Below are positions 1 through 55,582 of a stretch of 64,000 bases of DNA, in pieces. The DNA is from Tragulus kanchil (lineage: Eukaryota; Chordata; Mammalia; Artiodactyla; Tragulidae): the NCBI GenBank assembly GCA_022376925.1, contig JAIOJX010000025.1, forward strand, positions 95,569,608 to 95,633,607, written 5' to 3'. The position numbers and the translations under genes were made by a program. Position 1 is the first letter of the stretch; each line of letters starts with the position of its first letter. The notes below the pieces were generated by a model. The model saw only the letters and a program-made list of their open reading frames with translations, searched no databases and had not been told where the DNA came from.

Positions 1-509
1 ATGGTAAGCAGTAAGACAGGCAAAATTCCCACCTGCTAGTAAGGCACAGATAATAATGGACTGAGAATGGCTCAATATCAGTTACCTGAGTGAAAAACAA
101 AACAGGGCTTTAGGATGGAGCATGAGCAGGAGTGGCACCATGTTGAAAGAGACTAAACCGATGGCCCTGGAGGTGACGATTAGCCTTCCTGAATGTGTGC
201 TGATAACGTGTCATGTCAGCATCAGAGGGAGGGGTGATAGGCAGGCCCTGGTGTGGAAAGAGATTGCTGGGAAGGGAGCAGCAGTGGGAGAGAGACCAGA
301 TAGGGGTGCCAGCAAATACCGGCTTCTTCTTTGGGCCCAGTGGACTCAATTTACCAAGTTTCTTTATTGGCACAGTATCTTGTCATCTGGTATGCAGACA
401 CAGGAGATGTCAACTAATTGAATGACATCTGAAGTTCTTTCTTATTCTAAAGTAAGATTCTTAATGTATGAATGACATTATTTTCTTTTGTGCTGTTTTG
501 ATCACACAG
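1..509 (+). other. MED28 intron 1 (3' part)
   Basis: Non-coding sequence leading to the exon 2 acceptor at 508-509. From about position 88 it belongs to duplication 1. The open frames here on both strands recur identically 1101 bases on and show no coding signature. Confidence 0.8.
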
Positions 510-576
510 GCTTGCTTTGCTTCTCTGGTGAGTCAGGATTATGTCAATGGTACAGATCAGGAAGAAATTCGAACTG
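510..576 (+). CDS. MED28: MED28 exon 2, first copy
   Basis: This 67-bp exon follows the acceptor 'atcacacag' and ends at the donor 'gtaaga'. It encodes [20 protein letters not shown] and then RT plus one base of a split glycine codon. It starts in phase 0 and leaves one base, which exon 3 completes. An identical copy lies at 1611-1677 inside a 1.1-kb duplication. Confidence 0.95.
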
Positions 577-3500
577 GTAAGAATTCCCTCATTGCCGATT
601 GATATGTTTCAGTCCTGCTTGTATCCTAAGAGAACTTTTTCGAGGTAATAATATTTGTGTAGTCATTCTATACACTGCTGGTTTTTGTTTAGTTTATTGG
701 CATCTTATGTCACACATAATGAACCACTTAAAATGAATGAGCTTTTCATGTTGGTACCAAGGTAAAGAAGACCACTGGTGTATACTGGTTTTTAAAGAAC
801 TAAGTTTTATGCTCCCTCCTCTTGGCCCGAGTTCTGTCCCCAGAGAGGTACTGTGCTGTGTTTTAAATGTTTAATTATAACTGGAAATCATGATGTTAAC
901 ACATGCTTGAGCAGGGGATTTTCATAGAAACAAATGCCTGTGGCTGGTGATTTGTTACGTAAGTGAATATTGAAATATCTTTGGTCAATAACATTCAGGT
1001 AACGAAGACACATTAATAGGTCCCTAGTCAGCAGGTTGTTAACTGCTGGATCTCTGCATTGTCTTCTTCGGGAGAACTTTGCAGTGTAGTTAGGTCTCTT
1101 GTTCACCTGATAAAGGCACAGATTATCTTCTGTTTAATGTTGGATAACACATAGGAGGTTGGGGTTAACTGGGCTGCTCTGATCATCTGAGTGAACAACA
1201 AAACAGGGCTTTAGGATGGAGCATGAGCAGGAGTGGCACCATGTTGAAAGAGACTAAACCGATGGCCCTGGAGGTGACGATTAGCCTTCCTGAATGTGTG
1301 CTGATAACGTGTCATGTCAGCATCAGAGGGAGGGGTGATAGGCAGGCCCTGGTGTGGAAAGAGATTGCTGGGAAGGGAGCAGCAGTGGGAGAGAGACCAG
1401 ATAGGGGTGCCAGCAAATACCGGCTTCTTCTTTGGGCCCAGTGGACTCAATTTACCAAGTTTCTTTATTGGCACAGTATCTTGTCATCTGGTATGCAGAC
1501 ACAGGAGATGTCAACTAATTGAATGACATCTGAAGTTCTTTCTTATTCTAAAGTAAGATTCTTAATGTATGAATGACATTATTTTCTTTTGTGCTGTTTT
1601 GATCACACAGGCTTGCTTTGCTTCTCTGGTGAGTCAGGATTATGTCAATGGTACAGATCAGGAAGAAATTCGAACTGGTAAGAATTCCCTCATTGCCGAT
1701 TGATATGTTTCAGTCCTGCTTGTATCCTAAGAGAACTTTTTCGAGGTAATAATATTTGTGTAGTCATTCTATACACTGCTGGTTTTTGTTTAGTTTATTG
1801 GCATCTTATGTCACACATAATGAACCACTTAAAATGAATGAGCTTTTCATGTTGGTACCAAGGTAAAGAAGACCACTGGTGTATACTGGTTTTTAAAGAA
1901 CTAAGTTTTATGCTCCCTCCTCTTGGCCCGAGTTCTGTCCCCAGAGAGGTACTGTGCTGTGTTTTAAATGTTTAATTATAACTGGAAATCATGATGTTAA
2001 CACATGCTTGAGCAGGGGATTTTCATAGAAACAAATGCCTGTGGCTGGTGATTTGTTACGTAAGTGAATATTGAAATATCTTTGGTCAATAACATTCAGG
2101 TAACGAAAGACACATTAATAGGTCCCTAGTCAGCAGGTTGTTAACTGCTGGATCTCTGCATTGTCTTCTTCGGGAGAACTTTGCAGTGTAGTTAGGTCTC
2201 TTGTTCACCTGATAAAGGCACAGATTATCTTCTGTTTAATGTTGGATAACACATAGGAGGTTGGGGGTCAATATTATTGCTGTGGGCAGGATGAAAAGCT
2301 CTGATCACATCTGATATTCTGACTGTTTGTTTATGTGAGAGATACGTATGTCTAGTGTTTTTTTTTAATTTAATATTTTGGTCTTTTTTTTTTTAAGGTG
2401 TTGATCAGTGTATCCAGAAATTTCTGGATATTGCAAGACAGACAGAATGTTTTTTCCTACAAAAAAGATTACAGTTGTCTGTCCAGAAACCAGAGCAAGT
2501 TATCAAAGAGGTACACGTTCAGTTTTCTCCCCCCAAGTTTAAAGAAGAACAGATGTTGTCAAAGTTTCATTTACACACATTAACTGAGATGCTCCATTGT
2601 GGGGCTTCATAGCTGGAGTGTAAAATGTTGGTTGTTCATGACAGCCTGGACCTGGTGGGGGGTGGTGGAAAGCAGGGCTTCAGACAGAGAAGCTCTTACT
2701 TGTTTTATACAGTGGCTCCTGTGGAAGACTTTTCTTTAAAAAAGAAAGAAAGAAAGAAAAAGGTTCTGTTGCTTTATTTTGGACAGAAACTGATCTGTGT
2801 GACCCTGGTGCCTTACACACAAGAAGGATTCTAGGCAATTTTGTTCAAAGAATCAAAAAGTTAAGTGTTCTGTCCCAGGCTTCTTGAAACTCAGGCTTTC
2901 ACTATCTCAACTGTTTGAAATCAGAGTCTTTGGAAGTATAGGAAGGTTGTCATTAATGGGATTTAGTAGGTTGTGCCAGGACTTACTCCCTGCAGTGTGG
3001 AAGAGAGAAGAATCTGCCCAAAGCACAGCAATTCATTCACTGAGAAACACTAAATTGGAATGATTGTTTTTAGCAGTTTTTAAGTAACTTCTCCCACAGT
3101 TGAGCAGTCAAATTATTTTCATTCTTTGATACCAGCTGTTGAGAGGGTAAATGGTAAGAAGATGATATTCTTACAGTTCATCATATTAAATCATTTCCCG
3201 ATTGGAAGTGACAAGTCTAGGTGTGTTCAAGGCCAGGTCTTAATACAGAATTTTAGTACTGTTATTCATAAAGAAGCTCTTAAAAATGAGAGTTTACTGC
3301 TTCATAATCTGAAATAATAGAACAGTGGCTATGGATTCTTTTGAAACAGTTAGCATTTTTCAGATTCTCAAGTGTCTAAATTCTTCTCACAGTAGCCTTT
3401 GAATATGGAGATGCTGGGTGCCTGGAGACCAGGATGGGATAAGAGACTGATTTCTCTTTTGGCTGCCTTTTGGTACTTTGGAATTTTGTGACTTGTGTAT

Positions 3501-3926
3501 CACTTATTAAAAAGAACATGAATTAAAAATAACTCAGTGTTAGGCAGGCATCTTTCATGGGAAAGGTCGCTCAGGGTATTCACATTATGCATCCAAGCAG
3601 AAGAATCAGCTTAGGATGGTATGGTTCACTCTGTTTCGAATTTACTTCTTAGTGCTCTAAACTGATTTAATCAGGAATTATGTTCGTTTTTTGTGAATTT
3701 GCTCTGACTTCATCGCTTTCACTCATAGGATGTCTCGGAACTGAGGAATGAATTACAGCGGAAGGATGCTCTGGTCCAGAAGCACTTGACAAAACTGAGA
3801 CATTGGCAGCAGGTCCTCGAGGACATCAACATGCAGCACAAAAAACCGGCCGACATCCCTCAGGGCTCCCTGGCCTACCTTGAGCAGGCATCTGCAAATA
3901 TTCCTGCACCCATGAAGCAGACCTGA
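510..3926 (+). CDS. MED28: MED28, exons 2-4 (partial gene, 5' end outside window)
   Basis: This is Mediator complex subunit 28, a small helical protein of the Mediator head module that links transcription factors to RNA polymerase II in the nucleus. It has also been described as magicin, a cytoskeletal partner of merlin and Grb2. Using one copy of each exon, 510-576 or 1611-1677, then 2398-2510, then 3729-3926 or 4826-5023, the exons total 378 bp: 125 residues plus a stop. All splice sites are GT-AG and the phases agree. Landmarks are [16 protein letters not shown] in exon 2, [17 protein letters not shown] in exon 3, and a C-terminus ending in PAPMKQT. The human protein is 178 residues, so roughly the first 50 residues (exon 1) are missing upstream. 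The exon structure is disturbed by two apparent false duplications. Confidence 0.97.
1611..1677 (+). CDS. MED28: MED28 exon 2, second copy (probable assembly duplicate)
   Basis: Identical to 510-576, with the same acceptor and donor. Because 67 is not a multiple of three, a transcript containing both copies would be frameshifted. One copy is therefore almost certainly redundant. This copy is the one physically continuous with exon 3 downstream. Confidence 0.9.
2398..2510 (+). CDS. MED28: MED28 exon 3
   Basis: This 113-bp exon follows a polypyrimidine tract and acceptor 'tttaag' and ends at the donor 'gtacac'. With the single base left by exon 2 it reads [17 protein letters not shown] and continues to KPEQVIKE, ending on a complete codon. 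It is the only MED28 coding exon in the window that is not duplicated. Confidence 0.96.
2511..3728 (+). other. MED28 intron 3
   Basis: Intron between the GT donor at 2511 and the AG acceptor at 3727-3728. I see no gene in it. From 3113 onwards it falls in duplication 2, so most of it recurs at 4211-4825. Confidence 0.85.
3729..3926 (+). CDS. MED28: MED28 terminal coding exon, first copy
   Basis: The acceptor 'cactcatag' precedes 66 codons including TGA. The exon opens [18 protein letters not shown] and closes NIPAPMKQT. It forms the helical C-terminal part of the subunit. A second copy at 4826-5023 differs by one synonymous AAA/AAG lysine change in the run before PADIPQG. Confidence 0.96.
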   Translation, partial: DVSELRNELQRKDALVQKHLTKLRHWQQVLEDINMQHKKPADIPQGSLAYLEQASANIPAPMKQT

Positions 3927-4825
3927 GGAAAAGCCACTTGAGCATGAGCCGGGGCCCGAGTCAGCCCAGACACGGTTTTGCCAGACAGTGACCTGACGTT
4001 TTGGGGAGAACTCTTTGCCAGAGAATGAGATGATTTTTGTTTTGTTCTCTCACCTAAAATTTCACCCCCTCGTTTTTATAAGTGTTATTTGTTGAGTACT
4101 TTATAAAATGTTTATTGCTTTGGTAAACCGAGTATATTGTCTTGTGTTTAGAAAAGTTTAAGACAGTTATGCCATTTAGATTCCTTTTTATGGTTTCTTT
4201 GATGCTTGTTTTATTTTCATTCTTTGATACCAGCTGTTGAGAGGGTAAATGGTAAGAAGATGATATTCTTACAGTTCATCATATTAAATCATTTCGATTG
4301 GAAGTGACAAGTCTAGGTGTGTTCAAGGCCAGGTCTTAATACAGAATTTTAGTACTGTTATTCATAAAGAAGCTCTTAAAAATGAGAGTTTACTGCTTCA
4401 TAATCTGAAATAATAGAACAGTGGCTATGGATTCTTTTGAAACAGTTAGCATTTTTCAGATTCTCAAGTGTCTAAATTCTTCTCACAGTAGCCTTTGAAT
4501 ATGGAGATGCTGGGTGCCTGGAGACCAGGATGGGATAAGAGACTGATTTCTCTTTTGGCTGCCTTTTGGTACTTTGGAATTTTGTGACTTGTGTATCACT
4601 TATTAAAAAGAACATGAATTAAAAATAACTCAGTGTTAGGCAGGCATCTTTCATGGGAAAGGTCGCTTCAGGGTATTCACATTATGCATCCAAGCAGAAG
4701 AATCAGCTTAGGATGGTATGGTTCACTCTGTTTCGAATTTACTTCTTAGTGCTCTAAACTGATTTAATCAGGAATTATGTTCGTTTTTTGTGAATTTGCT
4801 CTGACTTCATCGCTTTCACTCATAG

Positions 4826-5023
4826 GATGTCTCGGAACTGAGGAATGAATTACAGCGGAAGGATGCTCTGGTCCAGAAGCACTTGACAAAACTGAGACAT
4901 TGGCAGCAGGTCCTCGAGGACATCAACATGCAGCACAAAAAGCCGGCCGACATCCCTCAGGGCTCCCTGGCCTACCTTGAGCAGGCATCTGCAAATATTC
5001 CTGCACCCATGAAGCAGACCTGA
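4826..5023 (+). CDS. MED28: MED28 terminal coding exon, second copy (probable assembly duplicate)
   Basis: A repeat of 3729-3926 at an offset of about 1097 bases, with its own 'cactcatag' acceptor and TGA. One lysine codon is AAG here and AAA in the first copy. This copy is continuous with the sequence that goes on past 5310, so it is the better anchor for the 3' UTR. Confidence 0.92.
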   Translation, partial: DVSELRNELQRKDALVQKHLTKLRHWQQVLEDINMQHKKPADIPQGSLAYLEQASANIPAPMKQT

Positions 5024-8020
5024 GGAAAAGCCACTTGAGCATGAGCCGGGGCCCGAGTCAGCCCAGACACGGTTTTGCCAGACAGTGACCTGACGTTTTG
5101 GGGAGAACTCTTTGCCAGAGAATGAGATGATTTTTGTTTTGTTCTCTCACCTAAAATTTCACCCCCTCGTTTTTATAAGTGTTATTTGTTGAGTACTTTA
5201 TAAAATGTTTATTGCTTTGGTAAACCGAGTATATTGTCTTGTGTTTAGAAAAGTTTAAGACAGTTATGCCATTTAGATTCCTTTTTATGGTTTCTTTGAT
5301 GCTTGTTTTTATTTTATTTTTGTATGACTGAATCTCTCTGTATTTCCGATTTTAGATTACTTTATATGATCTGAGGGGAAGAGCTTGTGCGATCTGATTT
5401 GCATATCAAAGGATGAGGATTTTGGATGTAGGTGTTTTATGATCATTTACCCTTCAGTGGCAGTATATAAAAATATGTAGATTTGTTGTTTTTCAAGACT
5501 TTGAACTACCTCAAGAAGAGGAGTCTAATGCAACAATGTAAAACTTCCAGAGCCTCACAGTGAAGATACTTTATAAATAGGTCAGAAGAGGAAGAGGATT
5601 ATAATATCAGAGGTTGGCGTAGTAACGGTTCTGTGTTGCAGTAACCTAGTGCTATAGGAATCCAGTCAAATCCTTAAGTTGATGTTGACTTTTATTTGGG
5701 GTAAGTTTACATGTTGTGTAGTGTTTATTTACTTTTGGGGCATGATGGTAGGAGCTGTGATAGGCTAGTGATGTTCATTTCTGCAGTAATGAATCAATTT
5801 AAGTAACAGAGTGGACCCTGCTCTCAACAGGGGACTTGGTGAATATAAACGTTCAAGCTTGCTGTGATCATCTCTGAGTTTTGTTTGTTTTGCTTTTTTG
5901 GAGCAGATTTTTCCATTAACAACGGTTCTTACTGATGGTGTTGATTCCAAGGAACTTGGACCTTAAAGTGGGAGGTAGACTGCAGGGTGCGTGGGAGACT
6001 CAGTGTTTGGAAAGATATATAACACAGTCCACCTCAGATTCTCTGTTGAACTGTTGTTGAGAAATACAAACTGGCATTATGCCTAGTCCCCTTAGATAAG
6101 GCTTTCCTTTCTCTGTTGTTTACAGTTCCTCATTAGATTACACCCCGTCACTCTTAGCCAGTGCTGTGCTGTCACAGTGTCAGGCCTTCTGTGGCTCTGT
6201 GTCTTGGCTGACTTTGTTTTCTCCGTTCTTGAAGGCCCCACCCCACATCCACTCAAGTTCCATCCGGCCTGGATGCCTGCGGGTCTCCTCAGCCTCTGAA
6301 GGCCCTCTCCGTCACATCCCGGGGACACAAGACCTTTTGTCTCTTCTGCCAGCCTTGCTTGGTTCTCCCCCTGGGGTTAGTGATCTCTTTGTTCCTCATG
6401 AGAAGTAAGCATTTTTCTCCTCTGAATATACAGGGACCATGTATTTTTTTATACATAATATTCAGCGCTTGGTTTTGTGTGTTTGCGTGTATGGTACACA
6501 GCCTAAGGTCAGTGAATTCATTCAATCAGAATGTATAGGTAAAGCTTTTAAAAGTTGTTTTTAATCACAGTATCTGATTTCAGGGTTGTTAACCTGGTCG
6601 TCTTATGTCAATCATAAGCTCTTATTGGCAACTTTGGATTCCCTAAGTTCAAAAGTTTTCTGTCAAATAATGTTTCACTAGATACCTTTTTTCTTTGTAG
6701 TGATGTATCTTGCTGGTTTACAAACACAGAAAACTCTCTGGGATGCCATCTCCTTTAAGGAGAAAATGAGGCATCAGCTAAGTTTTATTTTCAAATTGTG
6801 AGTCTGAGTTGTAATTGCGTTTCTCTCAAAATGGCATAAGTGCATGAGCAGCTATGTTTTATTGAAGATGATCTGACTGAAGTTAATGTGAACTCCTGTT
6901 TCCAAGTTCACCCTTCGTCTAGTTTCACCTTTCTTTGGAAAATCAATACAGGTTACAACCATTTTCATTGCCCAGTTGTTTCAAGTTTTATTCAAAAAGC
7001 AAGGATTTGACAGTGCATAGAATAGACAGCTGTTTATGGGCCTCCTGCTAGGCCAGCACCAAAGTATTGAGAGGGTACTTTGCCCATTGAATGTTGTACT
7101 GAGTTTGTTAAATTGCACTGCTCCATCAGAGGGCCAGGCAACTCAGTGAGGTCAGCACTATGAATGGCCATTCCAAGTTCCTTTTAATCTCCCGAGCAAT
7201 CCATGCAGTGGGGAAGCAATACACCACAAGGCAAGACTAGAGGTTCAGTAGATCTTAGACTTTGAAGTACAGATAATCTAGAAACCATCACAAATGATTG
7301 AGTTGATTCTACAGTCATTGAGATTGAGATGTATGATGGGGCGAGGCTCAGTTATGCACAGAAAAATCCTGACAAGGCTTACTTCCAATTCATGATTAGT
7401 ACTATTACTCATATTTTGTTTAAACCTCAAAAAGCCCCTTTGAGGTAGGTGTTATGCCCTCTTTAATCTTCTTCATGTCCTGGACATAGTAAGTCAAAAT
7501 ATTTGATTCTCTTAAGCCAGTGTCTGCTAAATCCATTCCTAGTAGTTTTGTTTGGTTTTTCAAACTTGGCTTTCCTGGTTATTTGGAGCTTTGTTTTATT
7601 CCTCTACTTACTGAGGTTACATGTGCATTCTGGACTTATTTACATAGGAACACTTTTAAGTGAAGATGACCAGCATCCTAGGAAAAATGAAACCACTTTA
7701 AAAGTAGACCATAGAAATCACAAAGTCTGATATTCCACGAGGTGAAATACAATCTTATGGACACTAGAAATATCATGTGTAGGTCATCAGTAACACTAAC
7801 ACTTCCCTATAGGTGCTTTCTGATAACACTGGCTTGTCTTATTTTAATGTCACAATCAAACAGTAAGAAATAGTAATGCAAGAATTTGTTTTAGCTAAAT
7901 ATGTAAATCATATTACGAGCATGTTATTTGGTTGGTTGGTTTTTTAGCTCATTCCTTCAATCAGATGTTTCAAAAGAAATGTTTTTCAAATATCTCCTTT
8001 ATGATATCCCAAAGATGAGT
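5024..8020. other. Convergent 3' UTR / intergenic interval between MED28 and FAM184B
   Basis: MED28 ends at 5023 on the + strand and FAM184B ends at 8021 on the - strand, so their 3' ends face each other across about 3 kb. I found no canonical AATAAA on the + strand between 5024 and 8150; the first is at 8154-8159, inside the FAM184B side. Several TTTATT motifs, for example 7595-7600, could serve as minus-strand poly(A) signals. Where either transcript ends cannot be settled from sequence alone, and overlap is possible. No other gene is visible. Confidence 0.6.
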
Positions 8021-51970
<43,950 letters not shown>

Positions 51971-54598
51971 CTAAGCAAAAACAGTTGTAAGATGAGATTA
52001 AAGTACAGTTCCCTGAGTCAACTTGTGGTTTCTCAAACCACAGAATGCAGCAGACACAGCCCCCAGCAATCCACTGTCAGTGCCCAGCTCTCAGGTCTGT
52101 GATGACTCTGTGCTGAGCCCACTGCCTGGCTCAGGAAAAGTGTCAGTGCTAAACCTTGTATCCTGCTTTCCAGTCGCACACGCATGTCACACAGCTGATG
52201 ACACTAAAGCACGGAGAGAGAGAGTAGCTTGTGCAGGGTTGTCATCAGAGAGGAGTGGAAATGAAATGCAAGCAGGGAATCTAATCCTGGGACTGTTGTA
52301 GGGATCAGAGAATAGTGCCAGCAACAGCCACTGGGCTATAAGCATGAGCAACTGGTATTATTATTATACCCATGTTACAGGTGGAAGCCTGCTACATTCT
52401 ATCATTCAGAATCAGAAAACTGAAACTTGACCTGAAGCCTTGAGAAGTGGGTTAGGATGTGAAGGAAAATATGGAAAACGTGAGTTAATAATGAGGCTTT
52501 GGAATTTTATCAGTTGAATTTGTTCATGTTATCATTTCCTCTTTCTGCAGAGATAGAAAGACATTCTTATTTTGAAGAAGACTTCCTTAGTTTTATTCTT
52601 CTGCTCGTTACAGTAACCACCGTCTATGGAAAACAGTGTAAGACAGACTAGAACAGATTTCTTTATTGAGAAATCTCATTAAATATTAATAAATTGTAAC
52701 CTGGCCTTTCTGGTAACAATGTGCCTCTGTCAGTCTTATCTTCTGACCCTGAGCTTCATCAGCTGTAAAACAATGGAGTTACTTACATCTCTGGTTTTCA
52801 AACTGTGCTTCAAGGATCCTGGGAGATGCCCATAGGGAAAGCCGAGGCTGGAAGATGGAGCTTAGTGCTCCCCACCCTCTTTGATACAGAATGAAATTGC
52901 TTTGGTTGCCTTCCATGTACTCTAACGTCTATTAAAGGGCACCAATATCAAGGCCAATGATGACCTCTATATTGCTAAATCCAATGGTCACTCTTTGGGC
53001 CTGAGTTAACTGGACCTCTCTGAAGAATTGGAAATATCTGGTCATTTCCTTCCCCAATACAGCCCCCTTTCTCCTGGGTTTCCTCCTGCTCCTCAACTGC
53101 TCTTTCTCTGTCTCCTTTGCTAAAGCTTCCTCCTCTCTTGCCCTAAACCTCAGTTCTTGGACTTATCTTTTCTCCCTCATTCCCTAGTGTCTCATCTAGT
53201 TTCATGGATACTGATGAAAAACAATTTATCTCTTTTTCCAAGTTTCCCCCTAAAGTCTGGGCTTGTATATCCTACTGCCTTCCAGACATCACTCAGATGC
53301 TTAATAATTTTCTCAAACTGTAACATGTTCACTCTTGAGTTCAATTGAACTCTTGGTCCAAACAACAAGCGTATACCTGCCTCAAGGCCTTTGTACTGGT
53401 TGTTGTCACTCTTCAACTAGTGCCAGCAACAGCCACTGGGCTATAGCATGAGCAACTGGTATTATTATTATACCCATGTTACCTGCTACATTCTATCATT
53501 CAGAATCAGAAAACTGAAACTTGACCTGAAGCCTTGAGAAGTGGGTTAGGATGTGAAGGAAAATATGGAAAACGTGAGTTAATAATGAGGCTTTGGAATT
53601 TTATCAGTTGAATTTGTTCATGTTATCATTTCCTCTTTCTGCAGAGATAGAAAGACATTCTTATTTTGAAGAAGACTTCCTTAGTTTTATTCTTCTGCTC
53701 GTTACAGTAACCACCGTCTATGGAAAACAGTGTAAGACAGACTAGAACAGATTTCTTTATTGAGAAATCTCATTAAATATTAATAAATTGTAACCTGGCC
53801 TTTCTGGTAACAATGTGCCTCTGTCAGTCTTATCTTCTGACCCTGAGCTTCATCAGCTGTAAAACAATGGAGTTACTTACATCTCTGGTTTTCAAACTGT
53901 GCTTCAAGGATCCTGGGAGATGCCCATAGGGAAAGCCGAGGCTGGAAGATGGAGCTTAGTGCTCCCCACCCTCTTTGATACAGAATGAAATTGCTTTGGT
54001 TGCCTTCCATGTACTCTAACGTCTATTAAAGGGCACCAATATCAAGGCCAATGATGACCTCTATATTGCTAAATCCAATGGTCACTCTTTGGGCCTGAGT
54101 TAACTGGACCTCTCTGAAGAATTGGAAATATCTGGTCATTTCCTTCCCCAATACAGCCCCCTTTCTCCTGGGTTTCCTCCTGCTCCTCAACTGCTCTTTC
54201 TCTGTCTCCTTTGCTAAAGCTTCCTCCTCTCTTGCCCTAAACCTCAGTTCTTGGACTTATCTTTTCTCCCTCATTCCCTAGTGTCTCATCTAGTTTCATG
54301 GATACTGATGAAAAACAATTTATCTCTTTTTCCAAGTTTCCCCCTAAAGTCTGGGCTTGTATATCCTACTGCCTTCCAGACATCACTCAGATGCTTAATA
54401 ATTTTCTCAAACTGTAACATGTTCACTCTTGAGTTCAATTGAACTCTTGGTCCAAACAACAAGCGTATACCTGCCTCAAGGCCTTTGTACTGGTTGTTGT
54501 CACTGCTTGCAATGCTCTACTCATGATATTTCCATGCCTTGACTCCTCACCTCACTCACCACAACCAAGAGACCTTCCCTTGTTTAAAGCTTCGGCTC
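51971..54598. other. FAM184B intron with duplication 17 and L2-like sequence
   Basis: Non-coding. The L2-like stretch is at about 54350-54560 ('caaggcctttgtactggttg'), with its duplicate near 53290-53410. No FAM184B exon was recognised here on the - strand. Confidence 0.6.
52313..54504 (+). repeat. Direct duplication 17 (~1.09 kb, two copies)
   Basis: Copy A 52313-53410, filler 'cttcaac' (a shortened form of the 'gcttgcaa' after copy B), copy B 53418-54504. Copy B lacks about ten bases ('aggtggaagc') and one A near its start, consistent with a low-quality contig start. Confidence 0.95.
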
Positions 54599-54948
54599 GG
54601 GCTTCCCTGGTGGTTCAGTGGGTAAGGACACCACCTTGTAGTGCAAGGGCACCGGTTCGATCCCTGGCCTGGGAGGATCCCACGTGCTGCGGAGCGGCTG
54701 GACCGATGTGTCCAATTACCGAGCGGGAGCTCTGGAGCGCATGCGCCCAGAGCCGGTGCTTTGCGACAACAGAGGCCGCCGCGATGGGAAGCCCACCGCG
54801 ATGGGAAGCCCACACCGGCCAAAGAACAAAGATGGATGAAAATGGACAAATGAAAGACCAATAGAAGTGGCCCGCCTGCTCCCCTCCTTCCCCACCCCAC
54901 CCCCACCAAAATAAATAAATAAATAAATCTTTGAAAAAAAAAAAAAAA
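54599..54948 (+). mobile_element. CHR/Bov-type SINE with long A-rich tail
   Basis: 'gggcttccctggtggttcag', 'taaggacaccaccttgtagt', 'ccggttcgatccctggcctg', 'catgcgcccagagccggtgc', tail '(aaat)n' then a long A run to 54948. It is GC-rich and one of the least diverged SINEs here. Large open frames on both strands are repeat translations. Confidence 0.9.
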
Positions 54949-55309
54949 GCTTGGGGTCTGGCAGCAGACTGCCTATGTTTAAGTCCCATTTCATATTAAT
55001 GATGTAACAACCCTAATGGTACCAGTAGTCACAATAAATAAGAACTGGCTCAGTTCAACATGAATATCTCTATTCTGGTAGAGAATCATTCAAAAGCTCT
55101 AATAATAAGTTTGTAGGTACCTAGCAAGAGAGCCTGAAAACATAAAGCAAAATGTTCAGAAATGTAGGGAGGAATGGGCAAATTTATAACGAGAGATTTT
55201 AATACACACCTCTCAGAGAGGCATACATTAGGTACACAAAATAAGCTAGGGTATGAAAGATCTGAATAAGATTAATAAGCTAAACTTAATAGCTAAGAAG
55301 AACAATAAT

Positions 55310-55480
55310 CACTGCTAATGTTTATATGATGCTTTTAGTGTGCACCAGACCCTCAACTCATGATGTAGGAATCATGCCATTTTAAAGGCGATGACACTGA
55401 AGTAGGAAAGGATATGTACCTTGCCTAAGTCATACAGTGAATGTCACAGAACTGAATTCAAATATATACACTTTAACCAC
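55310..55480 (+). mobile_element. MIR SINE
   Basis: 'gtgtgcaccagaccctcaac', 'ttaaaggcgatgacactgaa', 'ccttgcctaagtcatacagt'. Confidence 0.75.
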
Positions 55481-55483
55481 TGA

Positions 55484-55531
55484 GTCACAAAGAGTTGGAC
55501 ATGACTTAGCGACTGAACAACAACAAAGCTT
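55484..55531 (+). mobile_element. BOV-tA 3' end fragment
   Basis: 'tcacaaagagttggacatga' followed by 'cttagcgactgaacaacaac', the 3' end of a BOV-tA element, truncated at its 5' end. Confidence 0.8.
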
Positions 55532-55582
55532 TAACAACCAAACAGAATATATAACTTTTGGCTATTACATAGGAAACATTTA

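Larger units (their letters stand above)
88..2266 (+). repeat. Direct duplication 1 (~1.08 kb, two copies)
   Basis: Copy A 88-1164 and copy B 1189-2266, offset 1101-1102, nearly identical apart from a one-base indel near 1005/2106. They are separated by about 24 bases whose 'gctctgatcatctga' resembles 'gctctgatcacatctga' just after copy B. Both copies contain MED28 exon 2. Confidence 0.95.
3113..5309 (+). repeat. Direct duplication 2 (~1.1 kb, two copies)
   Basis: Copy A 3113-4210 and copy B 4211-5309, offset 1098, abutting with microhomology 'ttattt'. There are a few 1-2 base indels and one AAA/AAG change. Both copies carry the MED28 terminal exon and part of the 3' UTR. Confidence 0.95.

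Noticed and set aside
5397..5410. Octamer-like ATTTGCAT motif
   Set aside because: A single short match in MED28 3' sequence with no supporting promoter context; expected by chance.
54439..54994. Overlapping 90-140-residue open frames on both strands
   Set aside because: They lie over a GC-rich CHR/Bov-type SINE with an A-rich tail.
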